Positions 15,410 through 22,580 of a DNA stretch of 29,349 nt are shown piece by piece (the stretch's first letter is position 1; every line of letters starts with the position of its first letter). The position numbers and the translations under genes were made by a program. The notes beneath the pieces are model-generated. The model was not told the origin of the DNA and searched no databases. It worked only from the letters and a program-made list of their open reading frames with translations. The stretch is taken from assembly GCA_023433205.1 (NCBI GenBank), contig JAEZDS010000203.1, positions 1 to 29,349 of the forward strand. The letters run 5' to 3'. Origin of the DNA: Bacteroidota bacterium. GTDB taxonomy: Bacteria > Bacteroidota > Bacteroidia > B-17B0 > Aurantibacillaceae.

Positions 15410-17958
15410 TGTTGTTTAAGCAATGTAAAGCGCCGCAGTTTGTGTCCTTCTTCCTCTACACTTATATAATAAACGCCTGCTGCCAGTTTCTCTGTATTCA
15501 GTAGATTTATTCCCGCATTTAAGATTTGCCGGTGCACCTCCTGCCCAAGACCATTAAAAACCCGCAATGCAGCGCTTGAGCGTTCACTGCTGTAGTATAC
15601 ATTTAATGCAGTGGTGAAAGGGTTTGGGAAAAACTCAACCTGTGATTTGTAGGTCTCCTCACTTAATCCTGAACAGCTATTTACCGCTACAGAGAATACA
15701 ATAACCGAAGAACAACCGTCAGCAAAACCCGTTAGGGTGTAGTGGGCATCAGCCTGCGGTGCCAGGCTAAAATTCTGCGTGGTGTTGCCTGTACTCCAGC
15801 TGTAAGTGCTGGCGCCAGAAGATGTAAAAGTAAGTGCCTCACCCAGGCAGATCGACGGACTGGATGGGCCGGCGCTTAAAGCAGGGCCAGCCTGTACGGA
15901 TATGGTTTTTACCGTTGAAGAAGTGCAGCCGTTGCCGTCTGTGCCGGAAACCATGATTGTATTACCGGGCGCGGTAGCGGTATGCGTGAGAAAAGGTGAT
16001 ACAGAAGCGGTGTGCCAGGTATATGATTGAGCTCCCTGTCCGGTGAATGTAATTACCACCCCGTTACAGACAGAGCTGGATCCTGCAATAGTGATAAAGG
16101 GCAAAGGGTGTACCGTAACGGTAGCTGTTGCACTGTTGCTGCAGCCGTTTGTATCGGTTGCCAGCACCACCGCTGTATAAGAAGGGCTTGACACTGTGTG
16201 CGTTACGGTAGCGCCGGTACCGCCACTCAGCCATGTGTAGGTAGAAGCACCGCCAGCCGACATGGTAACTGTTTCATTGTGACAGGCTGCGACAGGTGCT
16301 GTGATGGTCACCTGCGGCAGAGCAAAAACCGTTAGTGTTACGGCTGCACGCGGACTAAGGCTGCAGGTAGCAGCCTCCACATAATAAGTGAAAGTAGACT
16401 GGCTGCCCTGACTCCAGAGTGGGGGTGTGGCGAAATTGGTTCCGGTACCTATTGCTACAGTTTGAGTAGGGCTTTGGTACCAGGTCACCGGCGAACCATC
16501 GGGCGACTGAACACTTAAAGTTGTGGAGATTCCACAACACAAAGACGACCCGCTGAATGAATTAATGTTGTCGGGATTGCATGGCGCGCTGTACACCCAC
16601 AGGTCGTTCAGATTATCTGTTAATGCAGTGGTGCTGTCTCTGCCTAAACCTCCGAAAAGCCAGAGTTCACTTCCGGTATGTTTCCAGTAGGTGTTGTAAT
16701 GCCTGCCTCCGGGTTTGTTGCTGGAAGCCATTTGTCCTACTGTTCCGTAATCACCGGGTACATTTAACGCACTGTCTCCTTTCACCCATGCCCATTGCGC
16801 CAGAAGCGGATCGTACTTCAACAGGTCGTTAAGGTCGCCCAAAAAGCCTGGTTCACCGGCATAACCATATCCTCCAAAAAGGTAAAGTTTGCCCAGGGCG
16901 TCGGTCCAGGTGGCACCGCTTTCACGGGCTCCGGGCCGTACAGCTGATGAGGCCTGTGCAAAAACACCATAATGCCCGTCCTGGTTAATGCCGTTATGGC
17001 CGCCAACCCAGGTCCAGTTGTTGCTGCCTGAGTTATATTTCCAGAAATCATTGAGTCGTCCGGCACCGAGCGTTAAGGTGCTGTGACCGGCACCACCAAG
17101 CATATAGGCATCGCCCGATGGTGTGTACCAGCACATAGGGAATTTTCTGCCACCAGGCAGGTTACCCGCAGCTGCAGTATTTTGTACTCCGTACACGCCT
17201 GTCTGTCCTGTAAGGTCACTGCCCTTTACCCAGGTCCATTCATTGGTGGCAGGAACATATTTCCACAGGTCCTGTAATAAACCTGACCCCCCTGCAGCCG
17301 GAAAACCATCTCCGCCCATTAACCACAGGTTACTGTTTTCATCAACCCAGTATCCTGAACCAGAGCGGCTTCCAGGCATATTATTTGGCGATGATACGCC
17401 GATCGTACCATAAACACCATTCTGGTCAAGCGTGCTAAATCCTTTCATCCAGGTCCATTGATTAGTAGCAGGATCGTACATCCACAGATCGCCCAGAGCG
17501 CCTTCTCCGGTTGCGGAAGGAACATACCCCTCACCGCCAAAGAGCCAGAATTTCCCCGAGGTATCGGTCCACGACATGGCGAACTCACGGGCCCCGGGAT
17601 TGTTGGCCGGATTTGCCACCCCCATTGTGCCATAATTTCCCGGATCATTCAGGGTGTTAGATCCCTTTATCCATGTCCATTGATTTGTTGACTTATCATA
17701 TTTCCACAGATCATTCAGAAGGTCTTCGTTAGGGGTGATGTCGTAACCCTCTCCGCCAAATAACCACAGATTACCCTGCTTGTCGGTCCAGGTTGCGCAG
17801 CCATGCCGTACGCCGGGATCATTGGTTGCCGATGGCACACCCATTGTACCGTAATTACCAGGTATGCCATGTGATGCATAGCCGCGGATCCATGTCCAGT
17901 GCTGCGCGCTGGCCGTACCTGTAAGCAGCAGCAGTAAAAAAAGAGAGATTTTTTTCAT
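15406..17958 (-). CDS. Secreted T9SS type A sorting-domain protein with six kelch-like repeats
   Basis: The protein has a signal peptide (MKKISLFLLLLLTGTASAQ) and six kelch-like repeats of 71-74 residues (about 21-459). Each starts with WTW-x-(KG)G and contains a PGxR turn, a W-x2-(WY)LFGG-type strand and NDLWKY; together they should form a six-bladed beta-propeller. About four Ig-like repeats follow, then a T9SS sorting domain at 774-850 (VEFFPNP, GLGQEV, AAGVYYISVEEEG). Start: the ATG at 17958 fits the signal peptide; an ATG six codons upstream (17976) is possible. Propellers of this kind bind sugars or proteins, or have enzymatic roles; none can be assigned. Its stop overlaps that of the convergent spermidine-synthase-like gene. 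Confidence 0.87.
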   Translation of the reverse strand: MKKISLFLLLLLTGTASAQHWTWIRGYASHGIPGNYGTMGVPSATNDPGVRHGCATWTDKQGNLWLFGGEGYDITPNEDLLNDLWKYDKSTNQWTWIKGSNTLNDPGNYGTMGVANPANNPGAREFAMSWTDTSGKFWLFGGEGYVPSATGEGALGDLWMYDPATNQWTWMKGFSTLDQNGVYGTIGVSSPNNMPGSRSGSGYWVDENSNLWLMGGDGFPAAGGSGLLQDLWKYVPATNEWTWVKGSDLTGQTGVYGVQNTAAAGNLPGGRKFPMCWYTPSGDAYMLGGAGHSTLTLGAGRLNDFWKYNSGSNNWTWVGGHNGINQDGHYGVFAQASSAVRPGARESGATWTDALGKLYLFGGYGYAGEPGFLGDLNDLLKYDPLLAQWAWVKGDSALNVPGDYGTVGQMASSNKPGGRHYNTYWKHTGSELWLFGGLGRDSTTALTDNLNDLWVYSAPCNPDNINSFSGSSLCCGISTTLSVQSPDGSPVTWYQSPTQTVAIGTGTNFATPPLWSQGSQSTFTYYVEAATCSLSPRAAVTLTVFALPQVTITAPVAACHNETVTMSAGGASTYTWLSGGTGATVTHTVSSPSYTAVVLATDTNGCSNSATATVTVHPLPFITIAGSSSVCNGVVITFTGQGAQSYTWHTASVSPFLTHTATAPGNTIMVSGTDGNGCTSSTVKTISVQAGPALSAGPSSPSICLGEALTFTSSGASTYSWSTGNTTQNFSLAPQADAHYTLTGFADGCSSVIVFSVAVNSCSGLSEETYKSQVEFFPNPFTTALNVYYSSERSSAALRVFNGLGQEVHRQILNAGINLLNTEKLAAGVYYISVEEEGHKLRRFTLLKQH
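16582..17898 (-). repeat. Six tandem kelch-like repeats within the T9SS protein
   Basis: Six units of 213-222 bases coding for 71-74 residues each. Conserved positions are the initial W-x-W, the G-x-YG motif, the PGxR turn, the LFGG strand and the (NG)DLWKY ending. Units 1 and 2 are closest at residue level; units 4 and 5 differ most. Confidence 0.85.
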
Positions 17959-18000
17959 ATTGAAATAAAAATACAAAAAAATAATATCGGAAAACTGGGT

Positions 18001-18030
18001 AAAAAAAATTTCGCAGTGGCCCCGGCGAAA
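18001..18030 (-). terminator. Terminator of the GlxA-type regulator gene
   Basis: On the - strand a 6-bp perfect stem (tttcgc / gcgaaa) with a ten-base loop is followed by eight T (bases 18008-18001). It lies just after the regulator's stop and before the kelch gene. Confidence 0.7.
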
Positions 18031-18039
18031 CTGTGGAAA

Positions 18040-19014
18040 CTACATAGATTGTTTGTACTTGTTCCGGTACTCGAGTGGTGAAAGCCCGGTATGGCGTTTA
18101 AAAACAGTGCGGAAGGCTTTTGTGTCGTTATAACCTACGTCATACATGATCTCGTTCACATTCCGTGAATCTGTTTCAAAGCTTTTTTTGGCGGCTTCGA
18201 TCTTCACGCGCTGAATGTATTCGGCCACGGTACAGCTGGTTGCTTTTTTAAAACGGCGTTCAAGACTGCGGCGTCCCAGGGCGAACATCTGGCTCAGATT
18301 TTCAACGCTTATTTTTTTCTGAAAATTTGACTCAATAAATTCCTGTGCCTTTTTTACCGGTTCATCCTGGTGCAGCTTTTGCCCCCTGAAAATTATAAAT
18401 GAGTTCTGATGCTGGCGTCCTATGTCTATTTCAAAGAATTTGGCTGAAGCTACCGCCATTTCACGGCTTGTATATTTTTCCACGAGATACAGCAGCAGGT
18501 TCCAGAATGAATTGGCGCCACCGCTCGAATAAAGCCCTCCCTCGTCGGTAATTATTTTTTGAGAAACCAGTATAACTTCCGGGAACATGCCCCTGAACTG
18601 CTCCTCCGCCATCCAGTGCGTTGAGCAGCGCTTGTGCTTAAGAAGTCCGGTGGAGGCAAGCAGGAAAGCACCCACACAAAGGCTGGCAAGCTCAGCGCCA
18701 TTCTGATGCTGTTGTTTAACCCAGCTTATCGCAGAGGCGTTTTCCTCTATCACCGTGCTCATGTCGCCATTAACAGCCGGCAGAATTACCAGGTCGCAGG
18801 GGAAGATCTCCTCAAACGTGTAATGTGCCGAAATGCTGAAGATGCCATCGTACAGTCTCGGCTCTTTGTCAGAAGCCACAAGCTTCACCTGAAAACAGGG
18901 TAGCTCCTGTTTGGCGATCAGAAATTCATTAACCTTTGTGAAGAGCTTTACTGCGCCTTCGACACAAGCTACCGAAACAGCCCCATGAGGCAATAGTATA
19001 CACACATGTTTCAT
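18040..19014 (-). CDS. GlxA-type transcriptional regulator (DJ-1/PfpI domain plus AraC helix-turn-helix)
   Basis: The 324-residue cytoplasmic regulator has an N-terminal DJ-1/PfpI class I amidotransferase-like domain (about 1-175), with C113 in ELASLCVGAF at the nucleophile-elbow position and KRCSTHW typical of the GlxA group. A C-terminal AraC/XylS DNA-binding domain (about 219-320) has two helix-turn-helix units (ISVENLSQMFALGRRSLERR; VNEIMYDVGYNDTKAFRTVF). The family senses small metabolites through the DJ-1 domain; the ligand is unknown. Upstream lies a consensus promoter with an inverted repeat over its -7 box, suggesting autoregulation. The HD hydrolase is divergent and could share control. 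Confidence 0.9.
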   Translation of the reverse strand: MKHVCILLPHGAVSVACVEGAVKLFTKVNEFLIAKQELPCFQVKLVASDKEPRLYDGIFSISAHYTFEEIFPCDLVILPAVNGDMSTVIEENASAISWVKQQHQNGAELASLCVGAFLLASTGLLKHKRCSTHWMAEEQFRGMFPEVILVSQKIITDEGGLYSSGGANSFWNLLLYLVEKYTSREMAVASAKFFEIDIGRQHQNSFIIFRGQKLHQDEPVKKAQEFIESNFQKKISVENLSQMFALGRRSLERRFKKATSCTVAEYIQRVKIEAAKKSFETDSRNVNEIMYDVGYNDTKAFRTVFKRHTGLSPLEYRNKYKQSM

Positions 19015-19023
19015 TTTCCAGGA

Positions 19024-19051
19024 TTTGATTCATAAACAAGTGAGAATCAAA
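19024..19051. promoter_or_regulatory. Candidate operator: 8-bp inverted repeat upstream of the GlxA-type regulator
   Basis: TTTGATTC at 19024-19031 and its exact complement GAATCAAA at 19044-19051, 12 bases apart, so half-site centres are 20 bases apart, about two helical turns. The right arm overlaps the -7 box (19048-19055) and the left arm lies in the leader 10 bases from the ATG. A protein bound here would block transcription. Binding by the regulator itself is inferred. Confidence 0.5.
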
Positions 19052-19077
19052 GCTAAAACAAAAAGAATGATCCCCAA
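19048..19077 (-). promoter_or_regulatory. Promoter of the GlxA-type regulator gene
   Basis: On the - strand, TTG at 19077-19075, 19 bases, then TAGCTTTG at 19055-19048: exact to the -7 consensus and to the TTG core of the -33 element. The ATG is at 19014. Confidence 0.65.
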
Positions 19078-19126
19078 TATTTCAGGCAGCTTTTTTGCAT
19101 TATAATTGTACAATTTTTATCATCTG

Positions 19127-19765
19127 ATGCAGGTAAAGTCCGAGCTCAAACTCATTTTTACTGGATTACTCACACAATATCCCGGCGTGGGTAAGGTTTT
19201 CGACTCTTTATGGAAAGAAATTGTTGATAGCTACACTGAAGCGCGACGACATTATCATACACTACACCACCTTCGTTATATCTATAACAGACTGGAAGAA
19301 TGTCCGCAGAAGGCGCAGGACCGTGAAGCCCTTCTTTTCAGTCTGTTTTATCACGATCTGGTTTATGAGATCCCGGCCAATGACAACGAGGAAAAAAGTG
19401 CGGCAATTGCCGCTGACCGCATGCAGGCATTAGGGATCACTCAGGCAACAATTGACCTGTGTGTTAAACACATACTTGCAACAAAAAATCACCTGCCCTC
19501 ACCCAATGCCGACACCAACCTCTTTTGTGATGCCGACATGGCTATTCTTGGTGAAACACCCGATAAATATAAGGAGTACACCATGCGGATCCGCGCGGAG
19601 TATGAGATTATTTCTGATACGGAATTTATGAAAAAGAGGGCAGAGGCCCTTAGTAAACTGCTGGGAATGGAACGTTTGTTCAAAACCGATCATTTTTTTC
19701 GTCTCTACGAAAAGCCCGCCAGAAACAACATGGAGGACGAGATCAAACGGTTGTCACAGATATAA
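19127..19765 (+). CDS. HD-superfamily metal-dependent phosphohydrolase (predicted)
   Basis: The 212-residue cytoplasmic protein resembles the COG4339 group of predicted metal-dependent HD hydrolases. Metal ligands are apparent: His in RRHYHTLHHL (H42, H44, H47/48), the HD pair H76-D77 in FYHDLVYE and Asp in CDADMAILG (D135/D137). Substrate unknown; HD enzymes act on nucleotides or other phosphoesters. The ATG at 19127 was chosen. A TTG at 19106 would add seven residues (MYNFYHL) and lies in an AT-rich stretch more likely to be leader. It is divergent from the GlxA-type regulator (112 bases between starts) and convergent with pnp. Confidence 0.8.
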   Translation: MQVKSELKLIFTGLLTQYPGVGKVFDSLWKEIVDSYTEARRHYHTLHHLRYIYNRLEECPQKAQDREALLFSLFYHDLVYEIPANDNEEKSAAIAADRMQALGITQATIDLCVKHILATKNHLPSPNADTNLFCDADMAILGETPDKYKEYTMRIRAEYEIISDTEFMKKRAEALSKLLGMERLFKTDHFFRLYEKPARNNMEDEIKRLSQI

Positions 19766-19772
19766 ATTATAC

Positions 19773-19852
19773 AAAAAAAGGCTGTCTTTGAACCGCTTTT
19801 TACCGAGTCCTGTCATCAGCAGGATCTTCAGCGCAGCGTGTTAAAGACAGCC
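19773..19852 (-). terminator. Large structured terminator of pnp, between convergent genes
   Basis: A perfect 10-bp outer stem (ggctgtcttt at 19780-19789, aaagacagcc at 19843-19852) encloses about 53 bases. Inside it, aac/gtt and cgct/agcg can extend the stem, and tcctg/cagga forms an inner hairpin around 19808-19824. On the - strand the outer stem is followed by seven T (19779-19773), so it is a terminator for pnp. On the + strand only four T follow at 19854-19857, possibly a weak terminator for the hydrolase. Confidence 0.75.
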
Positions 19853-19873
19853 CTTTTACCAGATTATCTGAAT

Positions 19874-22030
19874 TTAGGCTTCTTTTTTATCAGCTTCCTT
19901 TTTATCGGCATTTTCAGGTTTAGGCAGTAACACCTTTCTGCTGAGTTTGATCTTTTTAGTTTTAGGATCGTCGCCAACGTACTTAACTTTTACGGTATCA
20001 CCTTCCTTCAGCAGACCTTCAAGGGAATCAACACGTTTCCAGTCGTATTCACTGATGTGCAGAAGACCGTCTTTGCCCGGCATTATCTCAACAAAAGCGC
20101 CATAGGGCATAATGGTTTTAACCTTTGCATCGTACACATCGCCAACTTCAGGCACGGCAACAATGGCCCTGATCTTATTTTTAGCGGCTGTTACATCATT
20201 TAGGTTGGTGCCAAAAACTTCCACAATTCCATTCTTGCCTTCTTCGGTAAGAACAATAGTGGTGTTGGTTGTTTTCTGCATTTCCTGAATAACCTTGCCA
20301 CCTGGCCCAATAACGGCGCCAATAAATTCTGAAGGAATAACAATCTTCTCGAAACGTGGTGCATGCGGTTTATAGTCTTCTCTCGGAGAGTCGAGTGCCT
20401 TAAGCATCTCGTTCATGATGTGCAGGCGGCCTTCTTTGGCCTGGTGAAGAGCTTTGGCCATTACCTCATAGGGCAAGCCGTTTACTTTAAGGTCCATCTG
20501 CACGGCGGTAATGCCATCGCGGGTGCCACAAACTTTAAAATCCATATCACCCAGGTGATCTTCATCGCCAAGGATATCGGAAAGAATAGCGTAGTTTTTA
20601 TTGTCTTCGTCGGTGATCAATCCCATCGCAATTCCTGAAACGGGTTTTGATATTTTTACACCTGCATCCATCAGGGCCAGTGTACCGGCACAAACGGTAG
20701 CCATACTTGAAGAACCATTGCTTTCAAGGATATCACTAACGATCCTTATGGTGTAGCCTGTATCCATTGGCACTACCTTTTTAAGCGCGCGTAGGGCCAG
20801 GTTCCCGTGCCCCACCTCGCGGCGGCCAACTCCTCTGTTTGGTTTGGCTTCTCCGGTGCTGAATCCAGGGAAGTTGTAATGTAATAAAAATGATTCTTCG
20901 CCCTGAGTAAAGGCACCATCTACTCTAAGTCTGTCGAGCGGCGTACCTAAAGTCACGGTTGTAAGCGATTGTGTTTCTCCTCTTGTAAATACAGCGCTTC
21001 CGTGTGGTGAAGGCAGGTAACCAACTTCTGCCCAGATAGGACGGATGTCGGTGGTTTTTCTGCCATCGAGACGTACTTTTTCATCAATGGCCATACGACG
21101 CACTGCTTTTGACTCTACTTCGTGGTAGTATTTTTTAATAAGGGCTTCTTTTTCCTTCAGTTCTTCTTCACTGAATTGTTTTTTGAACTCTTCCAGCGGC
21201 GCCTTAAAGTGCTCTTTGCGGTTATGTTTATTTGGATCAAGTTTTTTTGCCGCAGCGTAAACAGCCTCGTATGTTTCCTTAAAAACTTTTTCTTTCAGCG
21301 CCGGATCGTTCACCTCGTGGTTGTACTCTCGTTTTGGTTTGATCCCTGCTTTCTCGGCAAACTCATTTATTGCCTTAATCTGTACTTTAATTGCCTCATG
21401 CGCGAATTTGATCGCCTCAAGCATTTCCTCTTCAGAAACTTCGCTCATTTCGCCCTCAACCATTCCTATATCAGAAGCAGAACCTGCAACGATCATGTCG
21501 ATTGTGCTGGACTCACGCTGTTGTTTGGTAGGATTGAGAACGAATTTGCCGTCGATCTTTCCTACACGCACTTCACTGATGGGACCGTTAAATGGAATAT
21601 CGCTTACAGCGATGGCAGCCGAGGCAGCAAGACCTACCAGCGCGTCGGGCATGTTCTCCTTGTCGCTTGAAATCAGTTGCAGCATAAGCTGTGTGTCGGC
21701 ATGATAATCATCGGGGAACTGTGGCCTCAGTGCACGGTCAACAATACGGCTGATCAACACCTCATAATCCGATAAGCGCGCTTCTCTTTTAAAAAACCCT
21801 CCGGGGAAACGTCCTGAAGAGGCATATTTTTCCTGATAGTCTACAGTAAGCGGAAGAAAATCAACTCCTTCCTTGGCTTCTTTGTTACTTACAATTGTGG
21901 CAAGTATCATAGTATCGCCCATGCGTACTACTACTGCTCCGTCGGCCTGCTTGGCCAGTTTGCCTGTTTCCATGCTTATCGTGCGTCCGTCGCCGATATC
22001 GAAACTGTGCGTGATTCCTTTTTGTGACAT
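19874..22030 (-). CDS. pnp: Polyribonucleotide nucleotidyltransferase (PNPase)
   Basis: PNPase degrades RNA from the 3' end using phosphate. The 718-residue protein has the full layout: first RNase PH-like domain (SGRFPGGFFKREARLSDYE), an alpha-helical linker rich in Lys/Glu (about 235-310), second RNase PH-like domain with the catalytic region (RGETQSL; GDEDHLGDMDFKVCGTRDGI), a KH domain about 560-627 (IGAVIGPGGKVIQEM) and an S1 domain about 628-700 (YGAFVEIMPGKDGLLHISE). The C-terminus is a doubled ADKKE from an imperfect 15-base direct repeat (about 19875-19905). It lies downstream of rpsO, separated by a terminator and a leader hairpin, the classical rpsO-pnp arrangement. Confidence 0.97.
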   Translation of the reverse strand: MSQKGITHSFDIGDGRTISMETGKLAKQADGAVVVRMGDTMILATIVSNKEAKEGVDFLPLTVDYQEKYASSGRFPGGFFKREARLSDYEVLISRIVDRALRPQFPDDYHADTQLMLQLISSDKENMPDALVGLAASAAIAVSDIPFNGPISEVRVGKIDGKFVLNPTKQQRESSTIDMIVAGSASDIGMVEGEMSEVSEEEMLEAIKFAHEAIKVQIKAINEFAEKAGIKPKREYNHEVNDPALKEKVFKETYEAVYAAAKKLDPNKHNRKEHFKAPLEEFKKQFSEEELKEKEALIKKYYHEVESKAVRRMAIDEKVRLDGRKTTDIRPIWAEVGYLPSPHGSAVFTRGETQSLTTVTLGTPLDRLRVDGAFTQGEESFLLHYNFPGFSTGEAKPNRGVGRREVGHGNLALRALKKVVPMDTGYTIRIVSDILESNGSSSMATVCAGTLALMDAGVKISKPVSGIAMGLITDEDNKNYAILSDILGDEDHLGDMDFKVCGTRDGITAVQMDLKVNGLPYEVMAKALHQAKEGRLHIMNEMLKALDSPREDYKPHAPRFEKIVIPSEFIGAVIGPGGKVIQEMQKTTNTTIVLTEEGKNGIVEVFGTNLNDVTAAKNKIRAIVAVPEVGDVYDAKVKTIMPYGAFVEIMPGKDGLLHISEYDWKRVDSLEGLLKEGDTVKVKYVGDDPKTKKIKLSRKVLLPKPENADKKEADKKEA

Positions 22031-22047
22031 AATTGTGCTTTTTTAGC

Positions 22048-22066
22048 GTCCTGACCTTTTCAGGAC
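22048..22066 (-). promoter_or_regulatory. Hairpin in the pnp leader
   Basis: A perfect 7-bp stem (gtcctga / tcaggac) with a five-base loop, 18 bases upstream of the pnp ATG on the - strand. In E. coli pnp is autoregulated through a leader stem-loop; an analogous role here is inference only. The lack of a T-run makes it unlikely to be a terminator. Confidence 0.45.
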
Positions 22067-22118
22067 TGTTATTTTATTTTGTTTGTTTCCTCTTTGATTC
22101 TGTCAGGCAGGGTTTGAA

Positions 22119-22153
22119 CAAAAAAGGCACTTCGAACGATCATTCGAAATGCC
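22119..22153 (-). terminator. Terminator between rpsO and pnp
   Basis: On the - strand, ggcatttcgaa and ttcgaagtgcc form an 11-bp stem with one U-G pair, a six-base loop and six T following (22125-22120). It should end most rpsO transcripts; pnp is then transcribed by read-through or its own promoter. Confidence 0.85.
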
Positions 22154-22180
22154 CCTGTATAAACCGTTTAATCTGAATTC

Positions 22181-22450
22181 TTATTTGCGGATATCCAAAG
22201 TCTTGATGATCGCGCGGTAACGCATAAGATCATTTTTCTTCAGATAATCAAGCAGCGCGCGACGTTTGCCAACCAGGTTGAGAAGGGCACGCTGAGTGCC
22301 GAAATCCTTTTTATTGTTTTTTAAATGTCCAGTTAAATGATCAATGCGCATGGTAAAAAGCGCAATCTGTGATTCGGAGCTTCCAGTGTTTTTTTCGCTG
22401 CCGCCGTGTTTCTTAAAGATCTCTTTCTTCGCTTGTGATGACAAATACAT
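22181..22450 (-). CDS. rpsO: 30S ribosomal protein S15
   Basis: The 89-residue protein matches S15 in length and motif content: GSSESQIALFTMRIDHLTGHLK, split here as TGSSESQIALFT and RIDHLTGHLK, then HLK..KKDF.TQRALL and LVGKRRALLDYLKK near the C-terminus. S15 is an early binder of the central domain of 16S rRNA. A consensus promoter lies directly upstream and a terminator downstream, followed by pnp, a gene order conserved across bacteria. Confidence 0.96.
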   Translation of the reverse strand: MYLSSQAKKEIFKKHGGSEKNTGSSESQIALFTMRIDHLTGHLKNNKKDFGTQRALLNLVGKRRALLDYLKKNDLMRYRAIIKTLDIRK

Positions 22451-22473
22451 TACCCTTTTTTTTTAATAGGCGA

Positions 22474-22505
22474 CAAATATACCATTTTTTCTATTATCAG
22501 GCAAA
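22474..22505 (-). promoter_or_regulatory. Promoter of rpsO, full Bacteroidota consensus
   Basis: On the - strand, TTTG (22505-22502), 20 bases, then TATATTTG (22481-22474). Both elements are exact and the -7 box is identical to that of rpsP. The leader is about 20-25 bases. Confidence 0.8.
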
Positions 22506-22531
22506 AAACCAGGGATTTTCAGGCATAATTT

Positions 22532-22560
22532 AAAAAAAGGTCCGGCAATTTACCGGACCT
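22532..22560 (-). terminator. Terminator of the large T9SS gene
   Basis: On the - strand, aggtccgg and ccggacct form a perfect 8-bp stem with a six- to seven-base loop, followed by seven T (22538-22532). It sits between the T9SS gene's stop and the rpsO promoter downstream. Confidence 0.88.
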
Positions 22561-22580
22561 CCGCATCTGTAAAAATCCGG

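Noticed and set aside
16582..17898. Regular ~220-base periodicity as a possible CRISPR or satellite repeat
   Set aside because: It is coding: six kelch-like protein repeats with diverged DNA, no short identical repeats and spacers.
19106..19126. Upstream TTG start for the HD hydrolase
   Set aside because: It adds seven residues in an AT-rich stretch that looks like leader; the ATG at 19127 gives a normal N-terminus.
21122..21670. 182-codon frame on the + strand inside pnp
   Set aside because: Antisense shadow of a fully supported pnp; its Phe/Leu-rich content reflects Lys/Glu codons on the other strand.
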